DNA from: Margaritifera margaritifera | Taxonomy: Eukaryota > Mollusca > Bivalvia > Unionida > Margaritiferidae | Length of the DNA stretch: 64,000 nt | Reading direction: 5' to 3' | Assembly: GCA_029931535.1 (NCBI GenBank) | Contig: JAQPZY010000848.1 | Span: forward strand, 1 to 64,000 | Shown: positions 40,744 through 48,609 of the stretch, one piece after another | How the letters are laid out: every line of letters begins with the position of its first letter | Position numbering within the stretch: position 1 is the stretch's first letter | Notes under the pieces: model-generated | Told to the model about the DNA's origin: nothing | Seen by the model: the letters and a program-made list of their open reading frames with translations, nothing else | Databases searched by the model: none | Made by a program: the position numbers and the translations under genes

Positions 40744-43406
40744 ATCTACATATATATATGTGTGTGTGTATATATATCTGTGTGTGCGTTTGCGTGTGTA
40801 TGTGCTAATGTGCTGATGTTTTTGACAAAGTTACCATTTGAAGTTTTACCATTTATTATGATTGCATGTTGCTTCGTAGTCTATTACAGACTACATATTT
40901 GAATCATTCTGGATTGTGTGTGATGAAATGAGAGTTGAAATTATCCTTTTGCAACACAGTTTTACGATTTCAGTCCGAAATTATCCGGTCAATTTAAAGC
41001 GAAAACACGGCTCATCGCTAGGACCTACAGAGGATGTTGAAATGCAGAAGGTTGAGACATTACCTTCCAAAGCATTCAGCGAGAACAAGCAAGGTAATAG
41101 TATAAGAGACAGGTAAAATCCGGCCTGCTCAGTTTTATTGATTAATGTGGCTTCAAGTTTTGTTGTTTGATGTATTATTTTTGTAGACTTCATTGTTCGC
41201 GGTTGTAAAAACCTATAACATATATATTAATTATAGTAGTGGAAAATCCTCTATAACTACTGTACACTACGTTTTTGTCTAGATAACTTCTTTGGATCTG
41301 CGGGAAATGTAATAAAGAGTTCATGTGAGGAAATATGTGTTGCAATTCACGCACAATATTTTTATCTTTCCGATGCCGTCAAACGATCTAGATTTATATG
41401 ATTTCTCGTGTGAACAAAATGTTCACTTTACGTCTCTATTGCTTTAAACGGACTTATATATTACCAATATATTTTTATATCTATTTCTTTAAACGGGCTT
41501 GTATATTACTAGTATATTTTGATATATATTGCTTTAAACGTACTTGTATATTACCAATATATTGTGATATCTATTGCTCTAAACGGTCTTTTATATTACC
41601 AATATATTTTGATATCTATTGCTTTTAACGGACTTGTATATTACCAATATACTTTTATATCTATTACACAGTATACTTCATATTCACTAATGTCTGTTCG
41701 AACGCGTGTTATATGTACTCTGCACATAGTAGCATATATTTCATCGAGATTTTAAACAAATTAAAACAAGAGAAGTCGCGAGAACTTCGTTTTTAAACCA
41801 ATCTTTGGAAAAGTGTGTAACATTAATCCATGTAACTTTCTATCCTTTCAGAACCTATGTTAAAGTGCTGATAAATATTCGTAAATTGGTGATTTAAAAA
41901 AAAAAAAGCTTACTCGAGTCATGGACTCACAGAAAGACTGTAGTTTCTTTCCGTTCTCCAAAGTTGACAAAATATGCATATGAACTATCACCTATTGTTA
42001 CAGGGGACAGAAAGAGAGTTCTGGTTGTTTTTCAGTCAGAGTCGGTGACCTTCACAATGAAGCATTTTTTGTCCCTTCTTCACAAGTTTCCAAACCTAGA
42101 GGTCGTAACTTTTGCTGATCTCTATAACCAAGAACATGGGATTCTGGGATCGTCACGTGTTGCCAAATCCTCCGATAACCTTATCAGTCAAGAACAAGGA
42201 GGTCTGAAACTGTCACAATTTGAGTCAGTTATTCTGATTTTAACAGGAACATTAATAGACATTTGGATGTCTACTGGGGACTACCATGACCAGACAAAGT
42301 GTATAACGGATAAGTATTTAAAGGCATTAGTGGCACTTTGTCATGATTTAAGGAGACACGATCAAGTGATGACCATGGCGGTCAACTATCTCTTTTCAAT
42401 TGAAGATACTCTGAATTTTAAAACTTTCAAAGCTCAAAATAAGGGCATACAAGTGTTTAATATCATCTCATACTCGTCGCAACTAGGGTTTCAACTTGAC
42501 ATCGGTGCGATTCATAAAATGTTACAATATTTATGTGACGAAAATTACCAATCATTGCTAACTTGGAAAGAGAGTTTGGATGCAGAATTACTGCTTGAAA
42601 GCATTAAGAAAGAGGAAAGGATGGAATGCACGCTCGATTCGGCGAGAGAAAGACCATGTCCTGTTCATGGGCATTTGTCTGAAAAAGATGTCTGGCATAT
42701 CAACAAGCTCAATGTACAGTGTTGTGAAAGAAATAAAGATGATCTAATTCCACAAGGGTATGGGCACGTGATTCAAAGTGTTCAGAAGAAACCAACACAT
42801 GAAGATGGATACTCTCATGTCTGTCTTGGCATTGTTTCAGCAGATGTTCATCAAGCATCATTAGACGATGAGAGTGTTGGATTTGCAAAAGGGGGAACTG
42901 CAAAAGCTAATTTTGATGTTAAAACCTTCAGCTTAGACGAACAGTGTCGCTCTTCATCCAGCTATTATCAAAACAATATTGTGGGTGTTAATATTGAGTC
43001 AAGAGAAAGAGACGAAGTCATACATAGACACACTCACAACAAGTTTAAAAATGAGGAAAAGATGAGAATACCTAGTTATAGTGGAAACGGCTCTCACGTT
43101 ACCATTTTTAAAGATAGTTCGTTTCAGGCTTTGAAAGACAGAGCATTTCTTACTCAGAACTTTCATGGTGTTCATGGTGGTGATTCTTGTCTGGAAGGGA
43201 TTGTCGAAGAGACAACAAGAAATTCAGTTCAATCAAACGATGATCAACGAGCAGATAGTGGAGTTTACACCTCATATATCGAACCTGATGAAGCTGCACT
43301 TTATCCAGACGTCTTTGTTCCACCAGCCGAACTTGACGACGTTTATCGTGCAACCACCTTAAATGAGTTGATGGATGAAATGTTTCTCATTAACAAGATG
43401 TCTTGA
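17218..43406 (+). CDS. IL-17 receptor-like SEFIR-domain membrane receptor (spliced, 6 coding exons)
   Basis: Predicted joined exons are 17218-17275, 36234-36436, 37231-37284, 40138-40204, 40974-41093 and 42004-43406. All junctions are GT/AG and the phases agree (1, 0, 0, 1, 1), giving about 634 residues. In order: signal peptide (about 1-20), a short cysteine- and N-glycosylation-rich ectodomain (about 21-105), one transmembrane helix (about 106-124), a basic linker, then a SEFIR domain (about 170-320) starting RKRVLVVF, and a long acidic tail. SEFIR domains of IL-17 receptors recruit Act1-type adaptors by SEFIR-SEFIR contact in cytokine signalling at the plasma membrane; that role is family knowledge. 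The ectodomain is much shorter than usual for IL-17 receptors, so exons may be missing in intron 1 (about 19 kb) or intron 3 (2.85 kb). The terminal exon and transmembrane exon are the surest parts; linking the distant first exon is inference from phase. Confidence 0.68.
17371..17410. repeat. (AT)n microsatellite, left part split by solo LTR
   Basis: Forty bases of AT repeat that abut the LTR start at 17411; the run resumes at 18193. Confidence 0.92.
17411..18192 (+). mobile_element. Solo LTR inserted in an AT microsatellite
   Basis: Starts TGTTATG and ends CGTAACA, short inverted ends of TG...CA type. It is 782 bp with no internal coding region, as left by recombination between the two LTRs of a retrotransposon. 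Both flanks are ATATAT, so the target duplication cannot be distinguished from the microsatellite. Inside are a heat-shock element, two CCAAT boxes and a TATA box (17624-17690), then an AATAAA at about 18107, in the order expected for U3 and R. The superfamily is unknown. Confidence 0.65.
17624..17690 (+). promoter_or_regulatory. LTR promoter: heat-shock element, CCAAT, TATA
   Basis: ATTCTAGAACATTCT (17624-17638) is a complete nTTCnnGAAnnTTCn heat-shock element. A 26-bp tandem copy repeats GAACATTCTGTCATGTGACC with two of three pentamers intact (17651-17664). Each copy ends in CATGTGACCAATC, giving an E-box and a CCAAT box (17648-17652 and 17674-17678). TTTATATATAT (17680-17690) follows as TATA box. 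Confidence 0.6.
18193..18280. repeat. (AT)n microsatellite
   Basis: Right part of the AT tract split by the solo LTR. Confidence 0.95.
18281..19538. other. Intronic sequence, short duplicated stretch, no gene
   Basis: TTACTATTGAACTAAcATGGCATATCAAATGAATGATT-like stretches are repeated near 18558 and 18600, and again near 18910, with a shared following part on AAATTTACATGTA. Dispersed repeat of unknown kind. Confidence 0.4.
19539..19600. repeat. (AT)n microsatellite
   Basis: Uninterrupted AT repeat. Confidence 0.95.
19700..19890 (+). repeat. CCCACC-rich dispersed repeat with internal tandem units
   Basis: Three units of CCCACCCACC...CGGCTATTAATAATTTCC, ending TACTTTATAACGAGAA. An inverted relative lies at 34690-34780 (TCCTCGTTATAAAGTATGG). 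Confidence 0.55.
20159..20232. repeat. (AT)n microsatellite
   Basis: Uninterrupted AT repeat. Confidence 0.95.
20487..20600 (+). repeat. 36-bp tandem repeat, 3 units
   Basis: Units begin GATCAAAGTGTACCAGAGTT and end AAAATCGATATACA; near-identical, so recent. Confidence 0.9.
20770..21033 (+). pseudogene. Unassigned 87-codon frame, possibly transposon-derived
   Basis: Reads TVQQRFEERTSADMLKVCKR and later NWSNLCDYELNSVTCDE; four cysteines. Composition is coding-like, but no family was recognised and it starts and ends without splice signals I trust. On the opposite strand at 21087-21553 two more coding-like frames overlap with a frame change (LKNVEAFKIENFITEEIL; FYRTLLYLKELEGVDES). All lie near Polinton remains and may belong to them. 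Confidence 0.25.
21600..23780 (+). other. Decayed coding-like region left of Polinton copy B
   Basis: Broken plus-strand frames include a ~90-bp tandem duplication (22110-22210 and 22210-22305: ACTGTAGCA...GACAAGTTCGC...AAAATGTATTAC) and a G run at 22037. The strand and position suggest more of the Polinton copy at 23.8-25.2 kb. No domain was recognised. Confidence 0.3.
23790..24180 (+). pseudogene. Polinton-associated LLGF-type protein, decayed (copy B)
   Basis: Pieces NYNSKVLGFDSQR, ILFVFSGASTC and KVIDFHG lie in the same order and spacing as the minus-strand series at 350-780. About half the residues agree between the two copies, so both come from one former gene. Its function is unknown to me. 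Confidence 0.5.
24278..24360 (+). repeat. 22-bp tandem repeat, 3 units
   Basis: AAACAATTACTGCACTTGTAAT, three near-perfect copies. Confidence 0.85.
24640..25170 (+). pseudogene. Polinton-associated GGIFG protein, decayed (copy B)
   Basis: Pieces HVIIDSMIQVLN, DGGIFGECD, CNVNGAVEK and LFSKQCPSEIIKVIIDAV occur in order, with stops between. The minus strand at 59640-60330 has the same order (IMDRMLQVINKF, NGGIFGSCDRCDMNSAVE, LLSKQCQSEIIKDSIDV). The pattern shows a once-coding gene carried by the element. I do not recognise the family. Confidence 0.55.
25677..26760 (+). repeat. About 140-bp degenerate tandem repeat, about 8 units
   Basis: Anchor words GAACACTCTAGAGGC recur near 25677, 25815, 25953, 26103, 26234, 26370, 26499 and 26642. 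Each is followed by TTTTGATCAGATTTTGAT, GGTATGTAAGCTTATAT and a GATTATGAGCGACATCC part. A GTCCGTCCGTC stretch at 25640-25670, common in mollusc DNA, leads in. Confidence 0.75.
26947..32045 (-). repeat. 24-bp minisatellite array, about 205 units
   Basis: The plus-strand unit starts AGTTTTAATCATACTGACAT; the last about 200 bp are degenerate. Because 24 is a multiple of three, the minus strand stays open for 1645 codons (26899-31836), reading MIKTLDVS with variants IIKTLDCS, MIKTLDGG and MIKTLGVG. There is no signal, domain or flanking coding sequence, and the variants follow unit types and not protein constraint, so the frame is taken as a by-product. Two blocks of about 1.2 kb (28009-29220 and 29473-30684) match almost base for base at an offset of 1464 bp, 61 units. 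Confidence 0.95.
32050..32520. other. No feature recognised
   Basis: AT-rich spacer between the two minisatellite arrays. Confidence 0.5.
32528..33731 (-). repeat. 27-bp minisatellite array, about 44 units
   Basis: Plus unit ATAGGTACACCACATAATTC then ATCTTAT. The left half favours CACAGTTCATCTTGT, the right half CATAATTCATCTTAT, so two subfamilies lie side by side. Both strands are open in several frames (for example 140 codons of MNCVVYLYK minus and 116 codons of SSCIGTPHN plus) because the unit is nine codons. No sign of a real gene. Confidence 0.95.
33735..34680. other. No gene recognised
   Basis: T-rich intronic sequence with (TTTA)n-like runs near 34050-34110. Confidence 0.4.
34690..34780 (-). 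repeat. Inverted relative of the 19.7-kb CCCACC repeat
   Basis: TCCTCGTTATAAAGTATGG, a G-rich run and ATTATTAATAGATGGTGGG read as the reverse complement of the 19700-19890 repeat end. Confidence 0.45.
34790..34886 (+). mobile_element. hAT-like non-autonomous element 2 with 8-bp target duplication
   Basis: 97 bp, starting CAGAGACGTCGTAAAGGG and ending TTGTGACGGCCCTG, imperfect inverted ends. Flanks TTAATATT (34782-34789) and TTACTATT (34887-34894) differ at one base. Confidence 0.6.
34900..35840. other. No gene recognised
   Basis: Intronic AT-rich sequence with no repeat or frame worth calling. Confidence 0.4.
35845..36000 (+). repeat. About 21-bp minisatellite, about 7 units
   Basis: AAATTCAAAATGTTATCTGTT with small variants. 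Confidence 0.88.
36234..36436 (+). CDS. Receptor exon 2: ectodomain
   Basis: The acceptor is tatctttttcag before 36234. The frame begins with two bases completing a codon from exon 1 and then reads SESDAPCSILKGDG onward. It holds seven cysteines, four clustered as CCNCSEC, and N-glycosylation sequons NIT, NKT, NCS and NGS, as expected for a secreted or extracellular segment. The donor chosen is GGATCG/GTTAGT, in phase 0; an alternative GTAACT donor at 36399 gives a frame with an early stop in the next exon. Without splicing, the frame runs to TGA at about 36466. Confidence 0.6.
36730..36795. repeat. CT/GA-rich simple sequence and G run
   Basis: CTCTCTCTCTCAAGAGAGAGAG forms a self-complementary centre, followed by GGGAGGGAGG and ten Gs. 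Lies in receptor intron 2. Confidence 0.8.
37231..37284 (+). CDS. Receptor exon 3: short ectodomain exon
   Basis: It has a strong acceptor (tccatttttacttacag) and a strong donor (CTT/GTGAGT). It is 54 bases in phase 0, encoding SEVSFKLCEPGFKTYCIL with two cysteines. It joins in frame to exon 2 and to the transmembrane exon. A second AG at 37320 would leave an intron of only 36 bases and was not used. Confidence 0.55.
37290..39640. other. Receptor intron 3, no further exon supported
   Basis: A minus-strand frame 38633-38842 (69 codons, FDPIPFLAKDALEPLFWMV) and an overlapping plus frame are coding-like but unassigned. No acceptor/donor pair fitting the receptor phase was convincing. Confidence 0.35.
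39642..39736 (+). repeat. (CATA)n microsatellite
   Basis: About 23 perfect units. Confidence 0.96.
40138..40204 (+). CDS. Receptor exon 4: transmembrane helix
   Basis: The acceptor is ttattgtcctgacag and the donor AAAG/GTATTT. The 67-base exon reads FFLSVLLLVMLVVAFVII followed by WIRK, a single membrane-spanning helix ending in a basic stop-transfer group. It is phase 0 in and phase 1 out, matching exons 3 and 5. If the more upstream AG at 40089 were used, the frame would meet a TGA or need a frameshift, so the downstream acceptor is preferred. Confidence 0.65.
40470..40742. repeat. (AT)n microsatellite split by a hAT-like element
   Basis: AT repeat at 40470-40540 and 40701-40742, with the element at 40541-40700 between. 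Confidence 0.92.
40541..40700 (+). mobile_element. hAT-like non-autonomous element 3 in an AT microsatellite
   Basis: 160 bp, GC-rich against its surroundings. Ends CAGTGGCGTACTAAGGG and CCCCGTTAGTACGCTACAG are inverted repeats with few mismatches. The target duplication is hidden in the AT tract. No coding capacity. Lies in receptor intron 4. Confidence 0.68.
40974..41093 (+). CDS. Receptor exon 5: cytoplasmic linker
   Basis: The acceptor is ttttacgatttcag and the donor CAAG/GTAATA. The 120-base exon is phase 1 on both sides. It encodes a basic then mixed-charge stretch beginning VRNYPVNLKRKHGSS, as expected just inside the membrane between the transmembrane helix and the SEFIR domain. Confidence 0.62.
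41430..41665 (+). repeat. 45-bp tandem repeat, 5 units
   Basis: GCTTTAAACGGACTTGTATA followed by TTACCAATATATTTTGATAT and CTATT. Fifteen codons per unit keep plus frames open. Lies in receptor intron 5. Confidence 0.88.
42004..43406 (+). CDS. Receptor exon 6: SEFIR domain and cytoplasmic tail
   Basis: The acceptor is cctattgttacag. The exon is open for 466 codons to a TGA at 43404-43406 and reads straight through despite the AT-rich setting, which is strong evidence of selection. The first part has the SEFIR pattern: a beta-strand RKRVLVVF, a helix, an acidic/aromatic LEVVTFADL strand, FESVILILTG and a later strand near VMTMAVNYLF. The remaining ~300 residues are low in conserved landmarks and acidic at the end, with PAELDD close to the C terminus matching the TRAF6-binding form P-x-E-x-x-acidic. 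That function is inference from the motif. Confidence 0.8.
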
Positions 43407-43803
43407 TAACTTGATTTTGAAATCTGCAAGTGCAAGAGCTTCCCTTTGGATGTAAATTATGATTTTCTAATATTGTGTGTGTGGCAATTAGCAGGAACGT
43501 TTTTGTTTTTCATTAGCAAATATATTAGAAGCTTTGACCTGAGTGTGAGAGAATTTAGTCATTGGAAAATATTGTATCGATTTCTGTAATGTACAGTTTA
43601 GAGACAGTTCATTAAAACATTTCGTTTTGCTTAGACCTTAGCATAAGACCCTGTTTAAATCATAAACTTTAGCAATTGCCAATAATTTGGATAAAACCTA
43701 GAAAATGAAGAAAAAAAAAACGAAAAAAAAAACAAAAAAAACCCCCAAGATAACTGCCAATTGAAAACTGTCAAGTTGCATCACTCTGCAGTAAGAGTGT
43801 CTA

Positions 43804-43809
43804 AATAAA
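43804..43809 (+). promoter_or_regulatory. Candidate polyadenylation signal of the receptor gene
   Basis: AATAAA lies about 400 bases after the receptor stop codon. An ATTAAA variant lies earlier, near 43611. Such hexamers are frequent by chance in AT-rich DNA. Confidence 0.35.
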
Positions 43810-43849
43810 CTGAACTAAATCCAAAGATTAACACAGATTACTGGAACTT

Positions 43850-44135
43850 GAAATCTTGGTCAAAGTGACCATGTCTTGATTGAAGACTATAGTACTCTTC
43901 ATAAAAAGAACATCTGCATACCAAGTTATAGGACTCTGCATACATTAATGACTGAGAAAATAAGCTAAATGCAATGGTTAAAACAGGTCACTGTGATGGG
44001 AATTTAGGTTATAATGACCTAGTTGTAACTGAAAATTGTAGTATTCCTCATGATGCGTCTTTATCTCCAGCGGCATAATTCTGAAAGCATAATAGTGTCA
44101 GAGAAACTGAGCCAACACCAACCCTAATGTAGAAA
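43850..44135 (+). repeat. Dispersed non-coding repeat, GTCACTGTGA type
   Basis: About 130-bp period with GGTCACTGTGA, TGACCTAGTT and ACTGAAAATTGTAGTA. Relatives at 45540-45870. Similar repeats are common in bivalve genomes (recalled, not searched). Confidence 0.55.
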
Positions 44136-44189
44136 AGCTGAACTTAAAGGTAAAATATGGAGGCTTCTGTTTAAAATTATTTTTGAACC

Positions 44190-44490
44190 TTTTCTTATCT
44201 GAAATCCCCATATTCTTTGTTATTATAAATTTGTATTGCATTTTACCTGAAACTCCCGTATTCGTTGTTACCTGAAATCGCCATATTCGTTGCTATTATA
44301 AATTTGTATTACATTTTACCTGAAACTCGTTGTTACCTGAAATCGCCATATTTGTTCTTATTATAAATTTGTATTACATTTTACCTGAAACTCGTTGTTA
44401 CCTGAAATCCCCATATTCGTTGTTACCTGAAACTCCCATATTCGTTCTTACCTGAAATCCCCATATTTGTTCTTATTATAAATTTATATT
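44190..44490 (+). repeat. Complex tandem repeat, ACCTGAAATC words
   Basis: Units mix ACCTGAAATCCCCATATTCG, TTATTATAAATTTGTATT and GCATTTTACCTGAAACTC at about 60-80 bp. Confidence 0.75.
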
Positions 44491-44499
44491 GCATTTTTT

Positions 44500-45530
44500 A
44501 CGAATAATTGCGTTTAAAGCTATGATTTTCACAAACGTTGGGCCAGGTACGTGCCCCTGATATGTATGAGGAAGTGACGTATCATTACAACAAATAACTC
44601 GCTAACGTAGATATTATAGTTTATGGAATTTGCGATAGGTTATGAAATGAACATTAATTTTACGGCCAATATGATCATTGATAGATGGAGAGAAATAAAA
44701 CACGAAAACAACTGACGATAATTATTGGGAAAAAAATTACTGTGCATTCAAACGTAACAGAGTTATCTCGACATATTCGTTAACCTTTATATTTTAAAAT
44801 AGCCACACTGAGAAAATAACTACATTAGACCCCTATTTTTAGTCGCAATTATCGACAATGACTCTTGGAAAATAAACTGCAGTTCTTTTAAATGATACGG
44901 GGCACCCCCCTTCAATGTAAACACTTATCTCCTAACAATATATTTCGTTGTGTTCCACTTGATGTTTTGCCATAATAAATCTATGAAACAAGGGGTTAAA
45001 TGAAGATATGTGTTTTAAGTTCACATTTCTGTAACATATGAAAAGGGATGACTTTTTTCAATCTTCTTCTTCTACTTCATTTTCCCTGATGATTGGAAAT
45101 AATAGAATGTGCACTAGGATCGGTTTTGACGCAGTATAATCGATATATTTCTATTTGTACTGCGACTTTCTGCATGTGGAAATTAGACAATCGAAAAAAA
45201 AGCCCTTTTTTCTTTTATTTTAATATAAGTATTTTTAAAATCACAATTTGTGGCTGTAGACTGCACAAAATACGTCATTTATACTTGAAATAACCGTGCA
45301 ATAATTGCACTTCTTCGTTAGTGGCTGGTTCCCTATTTTTAGAATGACGTCACAGCAAAAACCGTTCCTTAGTCAAGGGAGATAATGCAGTCGGTAATTT
45401 TGGATACTTTAACGATAAATTCTGGGCATCCGACTGAAGCAAATTTTGCTAAAGACACGGAGTATTAATCTTCACATACTGTTCTACAGAAAACCTGAAA
45501 AATTGATATTTTGTAGATTTTCTCCATAAC
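44500..45530. other. No gene recognised
   Basis: AT-rich intergenic sequence; only short chance frames. Confidence 0.4.
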
Positions 45531-45539
45531 TGATCTTTA

Positions 45540-45900
45540 TGACAAGGCTAGCACTAAGTCATAAAATATAGGTTACATTGACCCAGTTTTCATTGATAGC
45601 TGTAGTACTTCAGATGACGCAGTTGCAAACCAAGTAATGTGTTGCGTGCCTCTATAGGTAATAGTGCCCGAAAAAATGAGATTAACGCAAAGGCTAACCA
45701 AAATCACTTGACCATGATGTACAGGGTGCAGTGACCTAATTTTCACTGAAAATTTTAGTAGTCCACATTAAACATCTAAGCATCAACTTATATGACTCCA
45801 CTAGCAACAGTGTTTGAGAAAATGACCCAAATGCAAACACTTACCGGAATGTTAATGCCAGATAGACAGGCGGACTGACATCATCAATCCATAAGCCGGA
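45540..45900 (+). repeat. Dispersed non-coding repeat, second copy
   Basis: GTGACCTAATTTTCACTGAAAATTTTAGTAG and neighbours match the 43850-44135 repeat. Confidence 0.5.
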
Positions 45901-46132
45901 ATTGTTTTGCAATCCGGCCAGAACGATTTCTCTTGAGACAAACAACATCGTTGGCTAAGAACTGTACTAATAATTGCAGGTAAACAAGTATTTACCTCAT
46001 TAAATGCATGATTAGATTGACAGTAGGCTTTTCCGCTTAGTACGCGGGATGGAAATCACCCAATTATATCATAATATCTGAGACCTTAATGATGATGTGT
46101 ATTTTACAGCTGAAATATATTTTTATATTTTC

Positions 46133-46134
<2 letters not shown>

Positions 46135-46191
<57 letters not shown>
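46135..46191. repeat. (AT)n microsatellite
   Basis: Uninterrupted AT repeat. Confidence 0.95.
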
Positions 46192-46194
<3 letters not shown>

Positions 46195-46199
46195 TCTGA

Positions 46200-47000
46200 A
46201 GTTATAACTGCCTACCATCCATGTAGCTAAGTTAGTATGTATGTTCAAGGGTGTATTGGCTTATTGTAACAAATTTATTTTTATTATGACTGTCTAACAA
46301 ATAGGCGTAGATTTTGTGAATAATGGATTACAAATAAATCCTGAAAGATGTTCTGAGGGCAGTTTTAATAATGCTGTGCACTTTTGCTGAACACCGAATT
46401 TGAAGAAAAAAATCGTCAGCCATTAATGCCATCTATTAAATGATGACGAGACTGTATCGCTCCATTTCATCTGCGTATATGTTTGCATTTTAATCATCAA
46501 AATAAATCCTATTAAATCCTTTAGTATAAAAGTATGTTATAAAGTAACAATATTTTTCATGTATATAGGAGAAGTTATTTGCAACTAACAATTTAATTTC
46601 ATCGCCAATGCAGTTGCTTTTATAATTTCTTTTCTTCAACGTTTTAAGAGAAGAGGTGGTCTATGTATGTCTGAATGTATGTATGCATGCACCTATGCAT
46701 CAATTCAGGCATACGCACTTCTGATCTCTCTCTCTCTGAGTTTCAGCTATTTATTTTAAACATTCAGAAAACTATGAGATACTCTCTGTTACATGAACTA
46801 GAGTCTTTATTACTTGTAGATATGGATGAATTACTATACATTATTTTTATATGTGTCATTATATAAGGAATTTATCAAGGAAAAATGATGCAGTCAACTC
46901 AGATTATCATAGTTCTATTGGTTAATTGATTGTTTGGTCAATAGGTTGTTTTATGGTTGATTAATTGTATTTAATGGATTGACTGGTTGACTGATTGTAT
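46200..47000. other. No gene recognised
   Basis: AT-rich intergenic sequence. Confidence 0.4.
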
Positions 47001-47008
47001 ACTTGAAT

Positions 47009-47298
47009 CAGGTCCGGCGCAAGGGTATTTTGCGCTCTAGGCGAACCTTCTGCATTGCGCCCCGCCCCCTCCCCATTAACTTACGAAAATGAATACAATG
47101 TCAAAGTCGAAACATGTGGCGCAGCGAACGCGAACACACACACACACACACATTTATTCTTTCCCTCTGGTTTTCTCTTTCTATTTTTAGACGCGTATTA
47201 TCTTCTTTTTTACGCTATTTCTCTTTCTCTTTTTATTCATTCAGTTTTTTGCCGCCCTAGGCGACCGCCTAGTTTGCATAGTGGTTAAACCGGCCCTG
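47009..47298 (+). mobile_element. hAT-like non-autonomous element 4 with 8-bp target duplication
   Basis: 290 bp with ends CAGGTCCGGCGCAAGGG and GGTTAAACCGGCCCTG, inverted with mismatches. Flanks ACTTGAAT (47001-47008) and ACGTGAAT (47299-47306) differ at one base. GCGCTCTAGGCG and CGCCCTAGGCGA form subterminal complements. No coding capacity; an (AC)n run is inside. Confidence 0.7.
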
Positions 47299-47820
47299 AC
47301 GTGAATTTATTTATTTATTCCTTTTGATATAAAGATTATATGTTCGTCCTTCGACTAACTGTGTTCTCTAGTTCACCTGCCTTATTATGTGTGTTGGGAG
47401 ATCAATGAATAGACGGGTGTACATATACTTATTGGTTTCCCTCAAATCTGAAATTATAATCTCCCGATCCGCTTGGATCAAGTCTCGAGACAATGGCAGA
47501 AGATTGGATGCAAGTATCAGAATAGATACAAAGACTGAAAGATCGTCCGAGCATGTATCTGAACTGACGGGCGGGGGGGGGGGGGGGGGGGGTCAAAGAA
47601 GGATTTTATGGTGTGTCTACAATATTTAATTAAGTGTTTCAATGCGATCATTCACACTCCTGCCGTCAAATCCGAATCTGATTTGATTTGGGTATATAAT
47701 TTTTACATAAATACTTTCTTGAATTTAGCTTAATCTAAACACTTCGCATCTTTTGATAATTCTGTGGTTCTAACCATGGTTATTATCTACGTTTCTCAGT
47801 TAGATAATGAATACAGATTA

Positions 47821-48005
47821 AAGAACATTGACCAAACGGATCGAGACCGGTGCAATTAAAGAACGTTGCAAACAGATCCTGACCTGTGCAATTAAAGAAC
47901 ATTGACCAACAGATCTTGACCTGTGCAATTAAAGAACATTGACCAACAGATCGTGTACGGTGCAGTTAAAGAACATTGACCAACAGATCGTGACCGATGC
48001 AATTA
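47821..48005 (+). repeat. About 37-bp tandem repeat, 5 units
   Basis: ATTAAAGAACATTGACCAAC followed by AGATCGTGACCGGTGCA. A G run (47571-47592) lies upstream. Confidence 0.88.
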
Positions 48006-48239
48006 AAAAAGGGGACTAAATAGTTTTTTTTAAATTTAATTTTTTACCGATGTCACTTTGCTCAAGTCAAAAAATCCAGATTGCATTTAACCGGAGTAAA
48101 TCTGTATATTAGTTAACCCTGGAGAAATTATCGATGATACAATTACAGCCAGAATGTAAAAGTATGATATCAACTTTTATATAATTTTCATTGCCTTTTA
48201 CGCTCTTTACGATCTAATTGACCAGCGTTTAGTCTTTGA

Positions 48240-48560
48240 CGTTTCATTTGTTTTTCAGCTTGTTTGAACTCCAGTTTGAATCAACTTCATATTTTCAAAA
48301 GTTGTCCTTTTCATTTCTTCCGTGATGTCTTTTATTACACATTGATAGAACATTGCCTCCATTGTAGTTGCCGTATTACGTTTTTCATATATACCATTTT
48401 GTTGTTTAACTGTGATGTTTTTCCCCCTCTGGTTTTGGCATCAATGCAAATTTGTATGAGGTGCATGTTTCAACTCTTTCATTATGCAACGCGATGCTTT
48501 TTAAAAAACCATATCTGTCACATTTAAAACGAAATCAAAATAATTAATGCTGCCTGAAGC
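48240..48560 (-). pseudogene. Decayed Polinton frame downstream of integrase (copy C)
   Basis: Minus frames include IKDITEEMKRTTFENMK, with IKDITEEMK also at 5770-5830 in copy A, in the same position relative to the integrase. Confidence 0.45.
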
Positions 48561-48609
48561 TAATCTGATACTAATAGCTATGCATTGTTCTTCTAACATT
48601 TATGTTAAT

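Noticed and set aside
48264..48527. 87-codon plus-strand frame
   Set aside because: Antisense shadow of Polinton-derived sequence shared with 5.7-5.9 kb.
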